This document shows, in pieces, positions 56,257-64,000 of a stretch of 64,000 nt of DNA (positions are counted from its first letter, which is position 1; the number at the start of each line of letters is the position of its first letter). The notes beneath the pieces were generated by a model. That model saw nothing but the letters and a program-made list of their open reading frames with translations, did not search any database and was not told the DNA's origin. Made by a program: the position numbers and the translations under genes. The DNA is from Marinobacter gelidimuriae (lineage in GTDB: Bacteria > Pseudomonadota > Gammaproteobacteria > Pseudomonadales > Oleiphilaceae), in NCBI RefSeq assembly GCF_000372805.1, contig NZ_KB889908.1, positions 59,172-123,171 of the forward strand, given 5' to 3'.

Positions 56257-56849
56257 TACGCTGCCTCCGGATCAAGACCAAGGGTGATGACCATTTCATC
56301 ATCATAGCGATAAGGCGGAACCTCAAGATTGAGAGGCGCAGGCTGGGAGAGGTACACGCGCCCTGCCATGTCGTAACGGGAACCATGACACGGGCAGAAC
56401 AGACCACCAAGCCACTCTTCGCCCAAATCTGCGGGCGCCACGTCAGGCCGGTATGAAGGCACGCAACCCAAATGGGTGCACAAACCAACCAGCACAGCAA
56501 ACTCTGGCTTGACTGAGCGATAGACATCGCTGGCATATTCCGGCTGTTGCGGCTCTACAGACTGAGGATCTCTTACCTTATCGTTGAGCTGCTCAATATT
56601 GCTCAGCATCTCTTCTGTACGACGGATAATCCACACTGGTTTACCCCGCCACGCGACAGTGATCTGCTGACCCGGCTCAACTTTCTCAATATTGACGGTT
56701 ACCGGTGCGCCCGCGGCTTCCGCTTTGGCACTGGGATTCCAGGACGCCACAAAAGGTACAGCTGCACCAACGACGCCAACTCCGCCGACCGCAGCCGTAG
56801 CACCGACTAAAAACCGGCGCCGACCATGGCTTACGTCGCCATTTTTCAT
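56256..56849 (-). CDS. petA: Ubiquinol-cytochrome c reductase, Rieske iron-sulfur subunit
   Basis: The Rieske subunit accepts the first electron from quinol in complex III. The 197-residue protein has an N-terminal Tat-type signal/anchor (GRRRFLVGATAAVGGVGVVGAA, twin-arginine at about 10-12), then the periplasmic domain with CTHLGC (Cys124, His126, Cys129) and CPCHGS (Cys152, Cys154, His155), the 2Fe-2S ligands and disulfide cysteines. It begins petABC. A likely -10 element lies at 56931-56936. Confidence 0.97.
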   Translation of the reverse strand: MKNGDVSHGRRRFLVGATAAVGGVGVVGAAVPFVASWNPSAKAEAAGAPVTVNIEKVEPGQQITVAWRGKPVWIIRRTEEMLSNIEQLNDKVRDPQSVEPQQPEYASDVYRSVKPEFAVLVGLCTHLGCVPSYRPDVAPADLGEEWLGGLFCPCHGSRYDMAGRVYLSQPAPLNLEVPPYRYDDEMVITLGLDPEAA

Positions 56850-56930
56850 TATGGTTTTCTCCCATCAGGCGATGGCACAGGCCGCAGAATATGTCGGCGA
56901 TGCGCATCAAAAAGGACTTCACAACCCAAA

Positions 56931-56936
56931 ATTATA
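56931..56936 (-). promoter_or_regulatory. Possible -10 element of the petABC promoter
   Basis: TATAAT on the minus strand (within GCTTATAATTTTGGG) lies about 82 bp before the petA ATG. The -35 is poor, so the promoter may need an activator or be an extended -10 type. Confidence 0.45.
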
Positions 56937-57042
56937 AGCGCACAAATAGTAATGAAATTACCACTTCCTTACAAGTCGGAAAGCCGCTACAGCAGCTTCT
57001 TACCATGCGCCAAGTCAATTTGGTTGCGAGTTACACAGCCAA

Positions 57043-57069
57043 AAAAACCCGACAATAAGCCGGGTTTTT
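57043..57069 (-). terminator. Bidirectional terminator after rpsI
   Basis: AAAAACCCG and CGGGTTTTT form a 9-bp stem with a 9-base loop; A and T runs flank both sides, so it could stop transcription from either strand. It lies about 20 bp past the rpsI stop and upstream of petA. Confidence 0.8.
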
Positions 57070-57089
57070 GTGTCTGCTCCAGCAAAAAA

Positions 57090-57482
57090 TTAACGCTTGG
57101 AGAACTGAGGACGCTTACGCGCCTTGCGCAGACCCACTTTCTTACGCTCAACTTCACGGGCGTCACGGGTTACATAACCCGCTTTGCGCATGGCTGGACG
57201 CAATGTTTCATCGTATTCCATCAAAGCGCGTGTCAAACCGTGGCGAATAGCGCCGGCTTGACCACTGATACCACCGCCTTTTACCGTGACGTTGATATCA
57301 AAACGATCCACAGACTCGGCAACAACCAAAGGCTGACGCACGATCATACGCAAGGTTTCACGACCGAAGAATTCTTCGATGGTGCGACCGTTGATTGAAA
57401 TACTACCGCTTCCCGGCTTGATAAATACACGAGCCGTTGAGGTTTTGCGGCGACCGGTACCGTAATTTTGTGCTACAGACAT
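57090..57482 (-). CDS. rpsI: 30S ribosomal protein S9
   Basis: S9 is part of the small-subunit head; its C-terminal tail reaches the P-site tRNA. The 130-residue product matches E. coli in length and pattern: [59 protein letters not shown] and the basic tail [12 protein letters not shown], where the final Lys-Arg contacts tRNA. It follows rplM by 12 bp, the normal rplM-rpsI operon. Confidence 0.99.
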   Translation of the reverse strand: MSVAQNYGTGRRKTSTARVFIKPGSGSISINGRTIEEFFGRETLRMIVRQPLVVAESVDRFDINVTVKGGGISGQAGAIRHGLTRALMEYDETLRPAMRKAGYVTRDAREVERKKVGLRKARKRPQFSKR

Positions 57483-57494
57483 ATCCGCCTTCCG

Positions 57495-57923
57495 TTAAAT
57501 GTCGAGTTCTTTGGGCTGCTGGGCTGCGTGAGGGTGCTCAGCGCCGGCATAGGTTTTCAGCTTCAGGAACATGGCGCGACCAAGCGGACCCTTCGGAAGC
57601 ATGCCTTTGACAGACTTCTGGATGATTTGCTCAGGGGCCTTTTCGATCAACTTCTCAAAGCTGATGGATTTGATTCCACCCGGAAAGCCGGTATGGCTGT
57701 AGTACATCTTGTCAGATGCCTTCTTGCCGGTAACCCGCACCTGGCTGGCGTTGATAACAATAATATAATCGCCAGTGTCTACATGGGGGGTGTACTCAGG
57801 CTTATGCTTGCCCCGCAGACGAAGGGCGATTTCGGTTGAAAGACGACCCAGCGTCTTGCCGGCTGCGTCTACAACGTACCAGTCACGTTTTACAGTTTCT
57901 GGTTTCGCACTCAGAGTCTTCAT
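57495..57923 (-). CDS. rplM: 50S ribosomal protein L13
   Basis: L13 is an early-assembly protein of the large subunit. The 142-residue product equals E. coli L13 in length, with [54 protein letters not shown], and [30 protein letters not shown]. Its leader is about 130 nt from the predicted start site, long enough for the autogenous control known in E. coli, though I did not model that structure. A strong promoter lies at 58066-58094. Confidence 0.99.
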   Translation of the reverse strand: MKTLSAKPETVKRDWYVVDAAGKTLGRLSTEIALRLRGKHKPEYTPHVDTGDYIIVINASQVRVTGKKASDKMYYSHTGFPGGIKSISFEKLIEKAPEQIIQKSVKGMLPKGPLGRAMFLKLKTYAGAEHPHAAQQPKELDI

Positions 57924-58065
57924 TGATTCCGCCTTGAACGCTATAAAATAATCGTTAAAACCTGCTTTAAGCTGAAAATAACAGCAGCAGATTTCTCTAC
58001 CTGTTGGTTGCGCTGAACTGTTCGGGGCTGAGACAGTATCAACGCCTTGAAAAGCCAGGTCGCGA

Positions 58066-58094
58066 ATTATACTTTAGGCCGCAAAAAAATCCAA
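58066..58094 (-). promoter_or_regulatory. rplM-rpsI promoter
   Basis: TTGGAT (-35, 58089-58094) and TATAAT (-10, 58066-58071) are 17 bp apart on the minus strand, about 143 bp before the rplM ATG. Confidence 0.75.
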
Positions 58095-58105
58095 CCCCGA
58101 TATCG

Positions 58106-58915
58106 TCAGTTTCGGTAATCACCCAGTTGCGACCCACAAAGCTCCGCTTGTAGCGCAGAACCATAGAGTCGACAGCTATTTTCGAGCAGGACAGCTGCTA
58201 ATTCGGGCTCGTCTACGCCACGCAGTAGAGCCAGTTCTCGCAGTATATCCGGCAGATACTGCGGAGAGTCCTGGCCGTGCCGAACACCGGCCGGTGCCAT
58301 ATCAGGTGCGTCCGTCTCTAAAACCAAAGCAGAGGCAGGGACACGCGTTAACGTGTCGCGTGTTTTACCGCCCTTGGCGTGAGTAATCACACCACCCACC
58401 CCTAACATACAGCCCAGATCTATCAATTTTACCGCTTGCTGATAGCTACCGGAAAAGCCGTGAACCAACGCATTACCCGTCCAATTCGCCGCCTTTAATA
58501 CCTCGACCACTTCATCATGGGCTTTAACGGAGTGGATCACCAGCGCTCGCCGATACTCGGCGGCAATTCTCACCTGGGCTTCAAACCATGGCATCTGCTC
58601 GCTCAGGCTACCCCGAAGCCGATCTAGCCCGCACTCACCAACACCCACACATAGCTCGCTCGCGTTAGTCAAGTGGTCCCGCAACCGCTGCAGATCCTCA
58701 GGGCCATGTTCGTCAATATACCAAGGGTGAATACCCAAACAGTAAAAAACACCAGAATGAGCCATAGCGACTTGCTGTACTTTCGGCCAATCGGCGCAGC
58801 GAACGCCAGGTATCACCAGCCCGCCAATGCCCTGCCCACGCAATTCGCCCATCAATTGCTCGCGCCGCCCGTCAAACTGGGGGAAATCAAAATGGCAATG
58901 GACGTCAACCAGCAT
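58106..58915 (-). CDS. TatD family metal-dependent hydrolase
   Basis: TatD-family proteins are TIM-barrel metal-dependent (deoxy)ribonucleases; some are 3'-5' exonucleases implicated in DNA repair or RNA turnover. From ATG 58915 (AGAGG eight bases upstream) there are 269 residues with the metal set in VDVHCHFDFPQFD (HxH), GVGECGLDR (Glu), VIHSVKAHDEV (His), VHGFSGSYQQAV (His) and ALVLETDAPDMAP (Asp). The family is named from E. coli tatD, but there is no tat operon here. It lies 36 bp after prfC on the same strand. Confidence 0.93.
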   Translation of the reverse strand: MLVDVHCHFDFPQFDGRREQLMGELRGQGIGGLVIPGVRCADWPKVQQVAMAHSGVFYCLGIHPWYIDEHGPEDLQRLRDHLTNASELCVGVGECGLDRLRGSLSEQMPWFEAQVRIAAEYRRALVIHSVKAHDEVVEVLKAANWTGNALVHGFSGSYQQAVKLIDLGCMLGVGGVITHAKGGKTRDTLTRVPASALVLETDAPDMAPAGVRHGQDSPQYLPDILRELALLRGVDEPELAAVLLENSCRLYGSALQAELCGSQLGDYRN

Positions 58916-58951
58916 CACGTCGGCCTCTGAAGCGAATAGCAACGGGTAAAA

Positions 58952-60547
58952 TCAATGCTCCCGGGTTTTATGGAACTCCACGTCGGGATAACGCTCTTGA
59001 GCCAGGCTCAAATTCACCATGGTAGGCGCAATATACGCTAGCTGATTAGCGCCATCGAGGGCCAGATTGTCGTTATTCTTGCGTTTAAACTCGTCCAGCT
59101 TGCGCTCGTCAGTGCAGGTTACCCAGCGCGCCGTGGATACATTAATCGGCTCGTAAATGGCCTCTACCTTATATTCGGTTTTCAGACGACTGACCACTAC
59201 GTCAAACTGCAGCACCCCAACGGCACCGACTATCAAATCGTTGTTGCGCAACGGGCGGAATAGCTGAACAGCGCCCTCTTCTGACAGCTGAATCAGCCCT
59301 TTTTGCAGCTGTTTGGCTTTTAGCGGATCTTTCAAGCGGATGCGGCGGAACAGTTCAGGCGCAAAGTTGGGGATTCCGGTAAATTTCATGTCGACACCGG
59401 AGGTAAAGGTATCTCCCAGCTGGATCGTACCGTGGTTGTGCAAACCGATAATATCACCCGCAAATGCTTCCTCTACGCGCTCCCGATCGCCAGCCATAAA
59501 GGTAAGCGCATCAGAGAAACGAACATCTTTGCCTAGCCGCACGTGGCGCGCTTTCATTCCTGGCGCATACTGGCCTGAGACTATCCGCAAAAAGGCAACG
59601 CGGTCGCGGTGCTGTGGGTCCATGTTGGCCTGTATCTTAAATACAAAACCAGAGAAGTCTTCATCCACCGGCTGCACCAGGCGCTGGTCGGTTTGCCTTG
59701 GCTGCGGCGCAGGCGCCCATTCCACCAGCCCGTCCAGCATGTGATCCACTCCGAAATTGCCCAGCGCGGTGCCAAAAAACACCGGCGTTAACTCTCCGGC
59801 CAGAAAAGCCTGCTGATCAAATTCGTGAGACGCACCCTTAACCAACTCTACCTCGTCACGCAGCTCTGCGGCATAGCCCCCTAGGGCGGCCTCAAGCTCT
59901 GGATTGTCGAGACCTTTTATAATTCGCTCATCCTGAATCATATGGCCCTGCCCGGTGTGATACAAAATCACTTCATCCCGCAGCAGGTGGTACACCCCTT
60001 TAAAGCTCTTTCCCATGCCGATAGGCCAGGTAATGGGCGCACAGGCAATATCCAGAACTCTTTCGACTTCGTCCATCAGATCTACCGGATCACGGGTCTC
60101 TCGATCCAGTTTGTTCATGAACGTGATGATGGGCGTATCGCGCAGGCGCGTCACTTCCATCAACTTGATGGTGCGCGCCTCAACACCTTTGGCGCTGTCT
60201 ATGACCATCAGGCAGGAGTCTACGGCTGTCAGGGTGCGGTAGGTGTCTTCGGAAAAGTCTTCGTGGCCCGGTGTATCCAGCAGGTTGATCAAACTGCCGT
60301 GGTAGGGAAATTGCATCACCGAGGTGGTGACGGAAATGCCCCGCTCCTTTTCCATTTCCATCCAGTCTGATTTGGCATGCTGGCCGGATTTTTTGCCTTT
60401 TACGGTGCCTGCCCTTTGAATAGCCTTACCGAACAGCAACACCTTTTCAGTAATGGTGGTTTTACCGGCGTCCGGGTGGGAAATAATCGCGAAAGTGCGA
60501 CGGTTAGCCACTTCCGTTGAGAGCTGGGAAGGATTCAACATAGTCAC
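58952..60547 (-). CDS. prfC: Peptide chain release factor 3
   Basis: RF3 is the GTPase that recycles RF1/RF2 after peptide release. The 531-residue product has G1 in [20 protein letters not shown]2/switch I with [21 protein letters not shown]3 [17 protein letters not shown]4 FMNKLDRE and the RF3-specific region ([22 protein letters not shown]). Length matches E. coli (529). The first codons ([10 protein letters not shown]) offer two Met starts. A -10-like TATAAT lies about 37 bp upstream. Confidence 0.98.
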   Translation of the reverse strand: MTMLNPSQLSTEVANRRTFAIISHPDAGKTTITEKVLLFGKAIQRAGTVKGKKSGQHAKSDWMEMEKERGISVTTSVMQFPYHGSLINLLDTPGHEDFSEDTYRTLTAVDSCLMVIDSAKGVEARTIKLMEVTRLRDTPIITFMNKLDRETRDPVDLMDEVERVLDIACAPITWPIGMGKSFKGVYHLLRDEVILYHTGQGHMIQDERIIKGLDNPELEAALGGYAAELRDEVELVKGASHEFDQQAFLAGELTPVFFGTALGNFGVDHMLDGLVEWAPAPQPRQTDQRLVQPVDEDFSGFVFKIQANMDPQHRDRVAFLRIVSGQYAPGMKARHVRLGKDVRFSDALTFMAGDRERVEEAFAGDIIGLHNHGTIQLGDTFTSGVDMKFTGIPNFAPELFRRIRLKDPLKAKQLQKGLIQLSEEGAVQLFRPLRNNDLIVGAVGVLQFDVVVSRLKTEYKVEAIYEPINVSTARWVTCTDERKLDEFKRKNNDNLALDGANQLAYIAPTMVNLSLAQERYPDVEFHKTREH

Positions 60548-60583
60548 AAGACAACCTGAATAGAAAGTGCTGAAAAGGGCATC

Positions 60584-60589
60584 ATTATA
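60584..60589 (-). promoter_or_regulatory. Possible -10 element of the prfC promoter
   Basis: TATAAT on the minus strand lies 37 bp before the prfC ATG in the gap after rimI. The best -35 (TTCGCG, 18 bp upstream) is weak. Confidence 0.35.
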
Positions 60590-60628
60590 GGGCTTAAGGC
60601 ATTTATACGCGAACCCCGGTGCAGTGGC

Positions 60629-61117
60629 TTAGAGCAAACAGGGGCGCGTCATCACCCGAGCGTTTTCACGGCCATTGGTCGCAGGGTAATAATCCGGGCG
60701 CACACCAACCTGTTCAAAACCCTCAGAGCAATACAAGCGATAGGCGTGCCGGTTGCTATGGCGAACCTCCAGTAGCAACAGCTGCATACCGTCGTGGCCA
60801 GACCGTGCAATCAGATACTGTAACAGCCGCCGTGCGACACCCAGGCCGCGTGCCGCGGGTGCTACGCAAAGATTCAACAGGTGAGCTTCATCGTACTGAT
60901 AGGTCACCACCGCGTAGCCGGCAAGCTCACCATTACGGCGCGCCGCCCACAGTCTATAAGTGGACTTGAAGCAATCTTCAAAGATGCCTGCGGACCAGGG
61001 GTTGGAATGGCAACCGCGCTCTATTTCAAGGATTGCCGGCAACTCTTCCGGATTCAAAGTGTCTATGACCAAGTCGCCCTGAGCCACCTGCTGATACGCC
61101 TTAGTTCGGTCGCCCAT
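60629..61117 (-). CDS. rimI: Ribosomal protein S18-alanine N-acetyltransferase RimI
   Basis: RimI acetylates the N-terminal Ala of ribosomal protein S18. The 162-residue GNAT protein has ILEIERGCHSNPWSAGIFEDCF, the acetyl-CoA loop LLNLCVAPAARGLGVARRLLQYL (R/Q-x-x-G-x-G/A) and VRHSNRHAYRLYCSEGFEQVGVRPDYYP with the conserved catalytic Tyr region. It starts 4 bp after the stop of the HolD-like gene, matching the holD-rimI neighbourhood of E. coli. Confidence 0.94.
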   Translation of the reverse strand: MGDRTKAYQQVAQGDLVIDTLNPEELPAILEIERGCHSNPWSAGIFEDCFKSTYRLWAARRNGELAGYAVVTYQYDEAHLLNLCVAPAARGLGVARRLLQYLIARSGHDGMQLLLLEVRHSNRHAYRLYCSEGFEQVGVRPDYYPATNGRENARVMTRPCLL

Positions 61118-61120
61118 GAC

Positions 61121-62041
61121 TCAGCTCACCCATTCCCTGATTGCACTCCACAGATCCCTCTTGTACTGAGGCTGCGCTGCAAGTTCGGCAAGGCTGAACC
61201 TGAAAGCCTTCAGCGGCTGCTTTAGCGTCGGCAATGCTTCCGCTAGCCAAGACGGCACGGGGCCCCCGGTATGATCAGCGCTTACCCGGTCGTCTGCATT
61301 CACACCCAGCACGATCAGATGTTGGGCGTTCAAGCCGGATAAAATCGGTTTCAAAACGCCAACCAGATCCTGTGGCTGGTTGCCAGGCACCAGAAGGTTG
61401 TTAAACACCGGCCAGTGTACGGTTACGTTCTCACTCGGCTCCTTTTCGCCGAGGCTTCGCAAAATATTGTGCGCCAGCGCTTGTTGCAACTTGGCACTGG
61501 CGTCGTTCGAGAGTGCCGCTACCAGGCTGACATTGCGGCCCTGCCACAACGCCAGGGTAACCTTTAGCGGATCGGCTGTTGGCACAACCGGGTCAGGATG
61601 GCGCATTGTTGGCGAGAGCGCCGCTGGCACAGGAGCAATTTCCACCGGCGGCGACGCGTCCATAACAGGGGCGGGCGTCGGGTCAGGAGCCAAACGGGTG
61701 CTGGCAGGAACATCTTCTACCGGGTCGGGGCGACGATTGAGCTGGGGAGCCTCGGTCTTTCCCGCTTTCATCAACGACTGCAGATCGGCAATACGGGCGG
61801 CTGCCGCGGGATCTGCCCGGCGCAACGGCTTGGCTTTCGGTAAGTGGGCCGAAGAAGGCGCGTGAACGGGCGCAGACGGGTTCCCGGCAGGCATCGGCAA
61901 CACTGGAGACGTTAGAGCGCGCTCTAACGGAAACACGAATTCAGGGCTAGGCGCAGCACCCGGCAGCGGCTCGCGAGCATACCAGAGCTGCACACCGGCC
62001 ATCGCCAAATAAAATTGCCGTTCCGCTTCGTGGGTTCGCAT
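61121..62041 (-). CDS. HolD-like protein (putative DNA polymerase III psi subunit) with long Pro-rich linker
   Basis: The 306-residue protein sits directly before rimI, the place of holD in E. coli. Its ends resemble psi: the N-terminus AMAGVQLWYAREPLPGA recalls the helix and QWSLRRPGA-type SSB/chi-binding start of HolD, and the C-terminus QYKRDLWSAIREWVS recalls TARAALWQQI. Between them is a long low-complexity region (about residues 35-155) rich in Pro, Ala, Ser and Asp, then an alpha/beta part with HLIVLGVNADDRV and PSWLAEALPTLKQPLKAF. E. coli HolD is only about 137 residues. Psi bridges chi and the clamp loader tau/gamma. The similarity is weak and partial, so the role is inferred mainly from position. 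Start chosen at ATG 62041, with AGGA five bases upstream. Confidence 0.6.
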   Translation of the reverse strand: MRTHEAERQFYLAMAGVQLWYAREPLPGAAPSPEFVFPLERALTSPVLPMPAGNPSAPVHAPSSAHLPKAKPLRRADPAAAARIADLQSLMKAGKTEAPQLNRRPDPVEDVPASTRLAPDPTPAPVMDASPPVEIAPVPAALSPTMRHPDPVVPTADPLKVTLALWQGRNVSLVAALSNDASAKLQQALAHNILRSLGEKEPSENVTVHWPVFNNLLVPGNQPQDLVGVLKPILSGLNAQHLIVLGVNADDRVSADHTGGPVPSWLAEALPTLKQPLKAFRFSLAELAAQPQYKRDLWSAIREWVS

Positions 62042-62081
62042 TAACATCCTGCCAAATTATTCAAACGCATCTTAATAGTTT

Positions 62082-63632
62082 TTATACATCTGCTTCTTGC
62101 GGATGGTGCCGTATGCCGCCCGCACTGATCAAATTCAACGCAGCTATGTAAGCTTTAGCCGAAGCAATAATGATGTCAGTATCTGCCCCTACGCCATTAA
62201 CAATGCGACCACCGCGCTCAAGGCGCACCGTAACCTCACCTTGTGAATCAGTACCACTGGTGATGTTGTTCACCGAGTAAAGCTGAAGCTTGCAACCGGA
62301 ATCCACCAATGACTCAATGGCTTTGAATGTCGCATCTACCGGGCCACTGCCTTCCGCCTGAACACGGTGCTCTTTGTCATCCATGGTGATCGTCAGGTCG
62401 GCTTTCGGAATCACACCGGTTTCCGAGCACACTTTCATGCACACCAACCCGAAGCGCCCTAACTGGTCTTTTTGACGGGTGTTGCTGGCAATAGCCTGCA
62501 AGTCTTCGTCAAAAATCTCGTGTTTCAGATCCGCAAGCGCTTTGAAGCGGGCAAAAGCCTCATTCAACTCGGCTTCGGTGCCAAACTGGATGCCCAGCTC
62601 TAGCAACCGCGTGCGGAATGCATTGCGGCCAGAATGCTTACCCATCACCAGGCTGTTGGTGTGCCAGCCAACGTCTTCAGCCCTCATGATTTCATAGGTT
62701 TCGCGATGCTTGAGTACGCCGTCCTGGTGAATACCGGACTCGTGGGCAAAGGCGTTGGCGCCTACAATCGCTTTGTTAGGCTGCACCGGGAAACCGGTAA
62801 TGGTCGACACTAAACGGGAAGCCGGCACTATGTGGGTGGCGTCTATGCGGGTATCTAGATTGAAGTAGTCCTGGCGGGTTCGTACCGCCATCACAATCTC
62901 TTCCAGGGAGGCGTTACCAGCGCGCTCGCCCAAACCATTAATGGTGCATTCAACCTGGCGTGCGCCCTGGGACACAGCCGCCAAAGAGTTGGCAACGGCA
63001 AGCCCCAAGTCGTTGTGGCAATGAACCGAGAAAATAGCCTTGTCGGCGTTGGGAATGCGGTTCAGCAACTGAGCCATGGTGTTGCCGAACTGATGGGGTA
63101 TAGCGTAACCCACTGTGTCCGGAATATTGATGGTTGTAGCACCGGCGTCAATCGCCGCCTCAATAATGCGGCACAGAAAATCCAACTCGGAACGACCCGC
63201 GTCTTCGCAGGAAAATTCCACATCGGCAACGTGATTACGCGCGCGTTTAACCGCGCGCACGGCCTGCTCTACCACCTCGTCAGGCGCCATATTCAGCTTG
63301 TGCTTCATATGGATAGGAGATGTCGCAATGAAGGTGTGAATGCGGCTGCGATTTGCCGGGCGCACAGCCTCGGCAGCCCGATCAATGTCACCATCAATGG
63401 CCCGAGCCAGACTGCATATTGTGGCGTCTTTGATGGTTTCTGCAATCGCTTTGATCGCCTCGAAATCGCCCTGACTGGCTATGGCGAAGCCGGCTTCAAT
63501 GACGTCAACACGCAGTTTTTCCAATGCTTTGGCAATGCGCAGCTTTTCGGCCTTGTTCATGGTAGCGCCGGGGCTTTGCTCGCCATCGCGCAGAGTGGTG
63601 TCAAATATGACGAGGTGATCATTGGCAGGCAT
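62082..63632 (-). CDS. leuA: 2-isopropylmalate synthase
   Basis: LeuA condenses acetyl-CoA and 2-oxoisovalerate, the committed step of leucine synthesis. The 516-residue protein starts [25 protein letters not shown] (the HMG-CoA-lyase-like metal/CoA entry), with [18 protein letters not shown] (metal His pair HxH), [18 protein letters not shown] and [12 protein letters not shown] (catalytic His region). The C-terminal ~130 residues form the LeuA regulatory domain that binds leucine in the family. GGAG lies eight bases before the ATG. No leuL-type attenuator leader was recognised; the ~80 bp upstream contain palindromic repeats instead. No other leu genes are in the window. Confidence 0.97.
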   Translation of the reverse strand: MPANDHLVIFDTTLRDGEQSPGATMNKAEKLRIAKALEKLRVDVIEAGFAIASQGDFEAIKAIAETIKDATICSLARAIDGDIDRAAEAVRPANRSRIHTFIATSPIHMKHKLNMAPDEVVEQAVRAVKRARNHVADVEFSCEDAGRSELDFLCRIIEAAIDAGATTINIPDTVGYAIPHQFGNTMAQLLNRIPNADKAIFSVHCHNDLGLAVANSLAAVSQGARQVECTINGLGERAGNASLEEIVMAVRTRQDYFNLDTRIDATHIVPASRLVSTITGFPVQPNKAIVGANAFAHESGIHQDGVLKHRETYEIMRAEDVGWHTNSLVMGKHSGRNAFRTRLLELGIQFGTEAELNEAFARFKALADLKHEIFDEDLQAIASNTRQKDQLGRFGLVCMKVCSETGVIPKADLTITMDDKEHRVQAEGSGPVDATFKAIESLVDSGCKLQLYSVNNITSGTDSQGEVTVRLERGGRIVNGVGADTDIIIASAKAYIAALNLISAGGIRHHPQEADV

Positions 63633-63690
63633 GCAGCAACTCCATCAGGCTTGTTAGTCGTTATGTCACAGTATATCACCAGGACAGACC

Positions 63691-63715
63691 AGGGACAGAC
63701 TTGAAGTCTGTCCCT
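63691..63715. repeat. REP-like palindrome 1
   Basis: AGGGACAGACTT-G-AAGTCTGTCCCT: inverted repeat of about 11-12 bp with a one-base centre, in the leuA-5S gap. It matches the form of dispersed palindromes often seen in proteobacterial intergenic DNA. Confidence 0.75.
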
Positions 63716-63726
63716 TACCTTTCATC

Positions 63727-63740
63727 GGGGACGGAATTTG
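63727..63740. repeat. Partial copy of the REP-like unit
   Basis: GGGGACGGAATTTG resembles the left arm of the neighbouring palindrome (GGGGACGGATTTG) but its right arm is degenerate, so it is a half element between two complete ones. Confidence 0.55.
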
Positions 63741-63753
63741 CTCGGTCTTCCGC

Positions 63754-63778
63754 GGGGACGGATTTGAAATCCGTCCCC
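63754..63778. repeat. REP-like palindrome 2
   Basis: GGGGACGGATTT-G-AAATCCGTCCCC: perfect 12-bp arms around one base. It differs in sequence from palindrome 1 but shares its plan (GGGGACNGANTTGAANTCNGTCCCC). Confidence 0.75.
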
Positions 63779-63792
63779 TATCTTCTTTTTCA

Positions 63793-63833
63793 GGCAAAAA
63801 AAATGCCCCGGTAGCGTGAGCCATCGGGGCATT
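63793..63833 (-). terminator. Terminator after the rRNA operon (5S)
   Basis: On the minus strand AATGCCCCG, a 14-base loop and CGGGGCATT form a 9-bp stem followed by TTTTTTTGCC, about 10 bp past the 5S 3' end. This ends the rRNA operon. Confidence 0.85.
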
Positions 63834-63842
63834 CGGGATTAA

Positions 63843-63960
63843 GAGTCTGACGATGACCTACTCTCACATGGGCGAACCACACTACCATCGGCGCAGGCCT
63901 GTTTCACTTCTGAGTTCGGGATGGGATCAGGTGGTACCAGGCCGCTATGGTCGTCAGACA
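63843..63960 (-). rRNA. rrf: 5S ribosomal RNA
   Basis: The minus strand contains CCACCTGATCCCATCCCGAACTCAGAAGTGAAAC and GCCGATGGTAGTGTGG...CCATGTGAGAGTAGG, the invariant 5S core, closed by a terminal helix (CTGACGA pairing with TCGTCAG). About 118 nt. It is the last gene of an rRNA operon; the ~40 nt beyond it to the window edge look like 23S-5S spacer. Confidence 0.96.
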
Positions 63961-64000
63961 AAACGGTTGATCACTGGGGGATGAGATAGAACAGTGGCTT

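Overview
The window reads as a chromosomal housekeeping segment of a gammaproteobacterium. GC content is moderate to high, rRNA and ribosomal-protein genes are of gammaproteobacterial type, MurE carries the meso-diaminopimelate motif, and there is a cytochrome bc1 operon, an SspA/SspB pair, a LpoA-YraN-DiaA block and an RsfS-RlmH-PBP2-RodA-RlpA-DacA block. Gene order and protein character fit Marinobacter or a close marine relative; this is an inference from memory of the lineage, not a database match.

Layout. (1) 1-7685, minus strand: proA-nadD-rsfS-rlmH-mrdA-rodA-rlpA-dacA, the cell-elongation/peptidoglycan operon; dacA is cut by the window edge. (2) 7821-11250, plus strand: an accessory three-gene operon of two membrane proteins with inactivated GGDEF domains, then a DedA-PAP2 fusion. 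(3) 11257-13499: a decayed HDOD gene, an AI-2E family exporter and a small unknown ORF. (4) 13641-18206: a DEAD-box helicase facing folA, then thyA-lgt and a TSUP permease. (5) 18317-22539, plus strand: an NRDE protein and xseB-ispA-dxs (isoprenoid precursors). (6) 22613-26206, minus strand: ribA, moaC, a Nudix/ThiE-like fusion and argJ. (7) 26324-30205: secA, a truncated M23-peptidase-like gene and divergent dciA. (8) 30216-48392, minus strand: a complete dcw cluster, mraZ-rsmH-ftsL-ftsI-murE-murF-mraY-murD-ftsW-murG-murC-ddl-ftsQ-ftsA-ftsZ-lpxC, with a clear mraZ promoter and a four-repeat MraZ operator. (9) 48706-49052: RNase P RNA. (10) 49103-53030: rsmI, divergent lpoA-yraN-diaA. (11) 53056-57923: sspB, sspA, petABC, rpsI, rplM. 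(12) 58106-63632: tatD, prfC, rimI, a HolD-like gene, leuA. (13) 63691-63960: REP-like palindromes, a terminator and 5S rRNA, the end of an rRNA operon that continues off the right edge.

How it works together. The dominant theme is envelope growth: precursor synthesis (MurC-F, Ddl, MraY, MurG), polymerisation and cross-linking for elongation (RodA/PBP2) and division (FtsW/FtsI/FtsL/FtsQ/FtsA/FtsZ), remodelling (RlpA, DacA, LpoA), lipid carrier supply (IspA, Dxs, and the DedA-PAP2 fusion by inference), lipid A (LpxC) and lipoprotein maturation (Lgt).

I did not find a wholly new multi-gene defence or metabolic system. The least ordinary points are the paired I-site-retaining, catalytically dead GGDEF membrane proteins coupled to a DedA-PAP2 fusion; a PBP3 with KTST in place of KTGT; an M23 peptidase homologue that has lost its catalytic domain next to secA; an HDOD gene broken in part by a 7-bp tandem duplication; and a HolD-like protein with a long proline-rich linker.
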